Source: VFJZ01 sp038321545 (GTDB lineage Bacteria > Actinomycetota > Thermoleophilia > Gaiellales > F1-60-MAGs149). From it: a stretch of 19,205 bases of DNA. The DNA is taken from assembly GCA_038321545.1 (NCBI GenBank), contig JBBQFB010000060.1, positions 1 through 19,205 on the forward strand, written 5' to 3'. The position numbers and the translations under genes are program-made. Shown here in pieces: positions 15,822 through 19,205 of the stretch (within the stretch, counting starts at the first letter, position 1; every line of letters begins with the position of its first letter). The notes under the pieces are model-generated. The model worked only from the letters and a program-made list of their open reading frames with translations, did no database searches and was not told where the DNA came from.

Positions 15822-16918
15822 CGGGACAGGCGGCCGAGGATGTCGCCGTACTGGTCGAACCGCAGATAGAAGAGCACGAAGGACGCGCCCGAGCACAGCG
15901 CCGCAACGATCCAGAACCGGACCATGATCTTCGTCTCGGACCACGCCTTCATCTCGAAGTGGTGATGGATCGGCGTCATCAGGAAGACCCGTTTGCCGGT
16001 GCGTTTGAACGAGATCACCTGGATGATCACCGACAGCGACTCGACCACGAACACGCCGCCCACGAGCGGCAGCAGCAGCTCGGTCTTCGTGAACACCGCG
16101 AACGCGGCGACGGCGCCGCCCAGCGCCAGCGAGCCCGTGTCTCCCATGAAGACGTCGGCCGGGAAGGCGTTGTACCAGAGGAACCCGACGCACGCACCGA
16201 GCAGCGCGGCAGCCAGGATCGCAAGGTCGAGCGACTGGTCACGGAACTCCAGCCGCTCCTGGATCACCGACCGGCACTCGGGCAGCACCGACGTCCGATC
16301 GATGGTCAGGCACGCGGTCACGGCGCGCTGCCCGAACTGGTACCCGACCACCGCCATGCCCGTGAAGACCAGCATCACGAGCGCCGTGATGCCGCTCGCG
16401 AGACCGTCCAGCCCATCGGTCAGGTTGACGGCGTTCGTGGCGCCGAGGACCATCAGCAGCACGAGCCCGAACCACGCCGGCCCGAGATCGACGTGGAAGT
16501 CGACGATCGGCACGAACACGACGGTTGACACGTGCTCGTGGTGGGCCACCAGCGAGATCACGCCGGCCACGGCTACCTGGCCGAGCAGCTTCCAGCGGCC
16601 CTTCAGGCCGAGCGAACGCTTGCGCATCACCTTCAGCCAGTCGTCGGCGAAGCCGAGCGCGGCGCACCCGAGCAGCGCCGTGAGCACCGCCAGGCTCTGC
16701 AGGCCGTAGCTCGCGAAGATGACGTACGCGACCACCGCCGACGCGACGATCAGCAGGCCGCCCATGGTCGGCGTCCCCTGCTTGGTCTTGTGGTGTGCCG
16801 GGCCGTCCTCGCGGATGTTCTGGCCGTACCGCAGCCGGCGCAGCAGGAGGATGAAGCGCGGCCCGGCGAGCACCGAGAGGACGGCCGCGAGCACGGCCGC
16901 TGCGAGGGCGCGGGTCAC
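15818..16918 (-). CDS. mraY: Phospho-N-acetylmuramoyl-pentapeptide transferase
   Basis: A 366-residue membrane enzyme that joins UDP-MurNAc-pentapeptide to undecaprenyl phosphate, making lipid I. HHKTKQGTPTMGG is at 42-54, the catalytic Asp pair D92-D93 in GFADDW, NAVNLTDGLDGLASG at 162-176, FMGDTGSLALGG at 257-268, and the PIHHHFE loop at 316-322. About ten transmembrane helices are visible. A polar loop at about 198-229 carries two cysteines (C203 and C215) that could pair if the loop is outside. The GTG start at 16918 overlaps the murF stop by four bases, and its own stop overlaps murD. Confidence 0.97.
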
Positions 16919-18270
16919 GTGCCGACCCCGTTCGCCAGGCGTGCGGCGACGCCGGCCGCGATCGCCTCGAGCCCGGCCGACCGCGAGGCCTTCACCAGCA
17001 CCCGGTCGCCGGGCCGGACGATGTCCGCGAGGAACGCGATCAGCCCGGAGCGATTCGCGACGAGGTGCTGCTCGACGCCGCCGCCGGCCCCCTCGAGGTA
17101 ACCGCGGGCCGGCTCGCCGACCGCCACCACCAAGGTGTAGCCGAGCGCCGCTGCCGTCTCGCCGACGCGGCGGTGCAGCTCGAGCGCGGCCGGACCGAGC
17201 TCGGCCATCTCGCCGAGCACCGCCACCAGACGGCCGGCGTGATCCCGCTCGGCGAGGCCCGCCAGGGCCGCCTCCACCGACGACGGGTTGGCGTTGTAGG
17301 CGTCGTTCACGGCCACGCCGCCGCCCGGCAGCGGGTGGTCCTCCGACCGCCAGCGCTGCAGCTGGATCGATCCGGCGGCTGCCGCGCAGGCGTCGAGGTC
17401 GAGGCCGAGCGCACGGCAGACGGCCATGGCGGCCGCGAGGTTGAAGGCGTTGTGCCGGCCGGTCAGGTTCGTGTCGACAGCGATCGTGCGGCCGTCGATG
17501 TCGAGCGCCACGGTCATGCCGGTGGCAAGCGGGCTGCGGCCCGCGATGCGCACGTCGGCGCCCGCCTCCTCGCCGAACGTGACGAGCATCGCGGGCTTCC
17601 CCAGGTACGGCTCGAGCAGCGGCTCGCCCGCCGGTACGACGCCCACGTCGACGTGCTCGAGCAGCTCGGCCTTGGCGGCGGCAATCGCCTCGCGTGAGCC
17701 AAGCAGCTCGAGGTGCGCCTCGCCGACGTTCGTGATCACACCGATCTCGGGGCGGGCGAGCAGGGCCAGCTCCGAGATCTGGCCGGCGCCGCGCATCGCC
17801 AGCTCGCAGATCGCCACCTCGGTGTCGGCGGCGATGCGCGTCAGCGTGAAGGGCAGGCCGATCTCGTTGTTGTGGCCCTCCTCTGCGGCGATCGTGCGCC
17901 GCTGGGCGCCGACCAGCGCCGCGAGCACGTCCTTCGTCGACGTCTTGCCGGAGGAGCCGGTCACACCGACCACGGTCGCGACCGACGCCGCCCGGTTCGC
18001 AGCGCCGATGGCCTGCAGCGCCCCGATCGTGTCCGGCGCCGCGAGGACGACGCCCTCCGGCTCGGCCGCGACGTGGGCGTCATCGACCAGCACCGCCGCA
18101 CATCCCTGCGCCCGCGCCGCCCCCGTGTGGTCGTGCCCGCCCCGGATCGCGACGAACAACGCGCCCCGGCCGGCCCGCCGGGAGTCCATCGCGACGGAGG
18201 TCAGCGGCGTCGCCGGAGCACCCCGAACGACGCGGCAGCCCGATAGCGCTCCGGCCGTCGTCGCGATCAA
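16915..18270 (-). CDS. murF: UDP-MurNAc-tripeptide-D-Ala-D-Ala ligase
   Basis: A 451-residue Mur ligase that adds the D-Ala-D-Ala dipeptide and completes the cytosolic precursor. The N-terminal SxAMDSRR segment at 25-32 binds the UDP part, the ATP loop GVTGSSGKTSTKD is at 102-114, followed by GHNNEIGLPFTL, ITNVGEAHLE, GRHNAFNLAAA, NDAYNANPSS and LGEMAELG. The start is TTG at 18270: it gives the family-length N-terminus, overlaps the murE stop as TTGA, and follows GGGAGG at 18283-18278 by seven bases. Longer frames upstream run through murE and are shadows. Confidence 0.95.
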   Translation of the reverse strand: MIATTAGALSGCRVVRGAPATPLTSVAMDSRRAGRGALFVAIRGGHDHTGAARAQGCAAVLVDDAHVAAEPEGVVLAAPDTIGALQAIGAANRAASVATVVGVTGSSGKTSTKDVLAALVGAQRRTIAAEEGHNNEIGLPFTLTRIAADTEVAICELAMRGAGQISELALLARPEIGVITNVGEAHLELLGSREAIAAAKAELLEHVDVGVVPAGEPLLEPYLGKPAMLVTFGEEAGADVRIAGRSPLATGMTVALDIDGRTIAVDTNLTGRHNAFNLAAAMAVCRALGLDLDACAAAAGSIQLQRWRSEDHPLPGGGVAVNDAYNANPSSVEAALAGLAERDHAGRLVAVLGEMAELGPAALELHRRVGETAAALGYTLVVAVGEPARGYLEGAGGGVEQHLVANRSGLIAFLADIVRPGDRVLVKASRSAGLEAIAAGVAARLANGVGT

Positions 18271-19205
18271 ACCAAGGCCTCCCGGGCGACGACGCGATCG
18301 TCGAACGGCACCTTCGAGCCGGCGGTCTCCTGGCCCTGCTCGTGCCCCTTGCCCGCGATCACGACAACGTCGTCCTCCGTCGCGCGCGCGAGCGCCGTCT
18401 GGATCGCCGCCCGCCGGTCGGGCTCGACCATGACGGGCCGCGTGACGCCCGCGAGGATCTCGGCGATGATCACGTCGGGATCCTCGGAGCGCGGGTTGTC
18501 GGAGGTCACGACCACATCGTCGGCGAGGCGCGAGGCGACCTCGCCCATCACGGGCCGCTTCGCCCGGTCGCGGTCCCCACCGCACCCGAACACCACGATC
18601 AGGCGCCCGCGGGTGATGTCGCGGGCCGTCCGCAGCACCGTCGCGAGCGCGTCCGGCGTGTGCGCGTAGTCGACCAGTACGGTGAACGGCTGACCGGCCT
18701 CGACCGGCTCGAGGCGGCCCGGTACGCCGTCCACCGAGCCGATGCCGGCAGCGATCGCCTCGAGCGGCACGTCCATCAGGTACGCGAGCGACGCGGCTGC
18801 GAGCGCGTTGGCCACGTTGAAGGAGCCCCGCAGGCGCGTCTGCACGGCGACCTCGCCGGCCGGCGTCACCAGCCGGAACCGGGAGCCGGCGGCGTCCAGT
18901 TGCAGGTCGGCGGCGCGGATCTCGGCCTCGTCGGCGCCGTACCGGATGGTGGTCTCCAGACGGCTGCCGTACGCGTCGCCCGCGTTGGTCGCGGTCGGGC
19001 AGCGGCCGTCGAACAGCCGCGCCTTGGCCGCGAAGTAGCCCTCCATCGAGCCGTGGAAGTCGAGGTGGTCCTGCGACAGGTTCGTGAACGCCGCGGCCGC
19101 GAACCGGACACCGTCGACACGGTGCAGGTCGAGCGCGTGCGACGAGACCTCCATCGCACATGCGCCGTCGCCCGCGTCGAGCATGCGCCGGAAGGTGCGC
19201 TGCAG
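18267..19205 (-). CDS. murE: UDP-MurNAc-tripeptide synthetase, meso-DAP adding, 5' partial
   Basis: The C-terminal 312 residues of MurE; the frame stays open past the first visible ATG to the window edge, so the uridine-binding domain and the ATP loop lie outside. Visible are ACAMEVSSHAL, NLSQDHLDFHGSMEGYFAAKARLF (given in family terms as the LDYHG-type motif and the carbamylated-lysine region), DYAHTPDAL, FGCGGDRDRAKR and KGHEQGQ. The specificity motif DNPR in TSDNPRSEDP marks ligases that add meso-diaminopimelate and not L-lysine. This fits the lysA gene in the window and a meso-DAP wall. Its TGA overlaps the murF start. Confidence 0.95.
   Translation of the reverse strand: MQRTFRRMLDAGDGACAMEVSSHALDLHRVDGVRFAAAAFTNLSQDHLDFHGSMEGYFAAKARLFDGRCPTATNAGDAYGSRLETTIRYGADEAEIRAADLQLDAAGSRFRLVTPAGEVAVQTRLRGSFNVANALAAASLAYLMDVPLEAIAAGIGSVDGVPGRLEPVEAGQPFTVLVDYAHTPDALATVLRTARDITRGRLIVVFGCGGDRDRAKRPVMGEVASRLADDVVVTSDNPRSEDPDVIIAEILAGVTRPVMVEPDRRAAIQTALARATEDDVVVIAGKGHEQGQETAGSKVPFDDRVVAREALV
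18278..18283 (-). promoter_or_regulatory. Shine-Dalgarno site that fixes the TTG start of murF
   Basis: GGGAGG on the minus strand, inside the end of murE, is seven bases before TTG 18270. There is no ATG or GTG in the murF frame nearby, so this site decides the rare start. Confidence 0.7.

Overview
The window is GC-rich DNA (I judge roughly 70 % G+C) with many GTG starts and dense packing. It holds most of a division and cell wall (dcw) cluster, no ftsA between ftsQ and ftsZ, and a MurE carrying the meso-diaminopimelate motif DNPR. This suggests an actinobacterium. A deep-branching class such as Thermoleophilia is my guess; nothing here proves it.

Layout, left to right. (1) 1-2429, plus strand: the 3' part of a DUF4145/HEPN-like gene open at the window edge, a bicupin, and a YcgR-like PilZ (cyclic-di-GMP receptor) protein with a structured leader. 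(2) 2440-6966, amino-acid biosynthesis: a minus-strand operon argR-argH-lysA with overlapping genes, divergent from plus-strand argG. The 81-bp argR/argG gap carries two ARG-box-like palindromes spaced 21 bp centre to centre, lying over the argR promoter. (3) 6967-7176, a convergent argG/ftsZ gap holding a REPIN-like pair of inverted 13-mers. (4) 7177-19205, minus strand, in transcription order murE (5' end outside the window), murF, mraY, murD, ftsW, then a 582-bp interruption, then murG, murC, murB, ftsQ, ftsZ. Most junctions are 4-nt NTGA overlaps. ftsZ also has its own good sigma-70-type promoter.

The dcw genes cover the cytoplasmic and membrane steps of peptidoglycan synthesis (MurB, MurC, MurD, MurE, MurF, MraY, MurG), a SEDS polymerase (FtsW) and divisome proteins (FtsQ, FtsZ). 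LysA uses the same meso-DAP that MurE puts into the wall, and the Arg genes complete arginine synthesis from citrulline.

The least ordinary stretch is 12599-13180, inside the dcw cluster but on the opposite strand. A possible promoter, two small reading frames (32 and 57 codons) each with a strong Shine-Dalgarno site, and a 14-bp perfect inverted repeat form a self-contained candidate unit of unknown function between ftsW and murG. I found no tRNA, rRNA, CRISPR array, transposase or phage gene.
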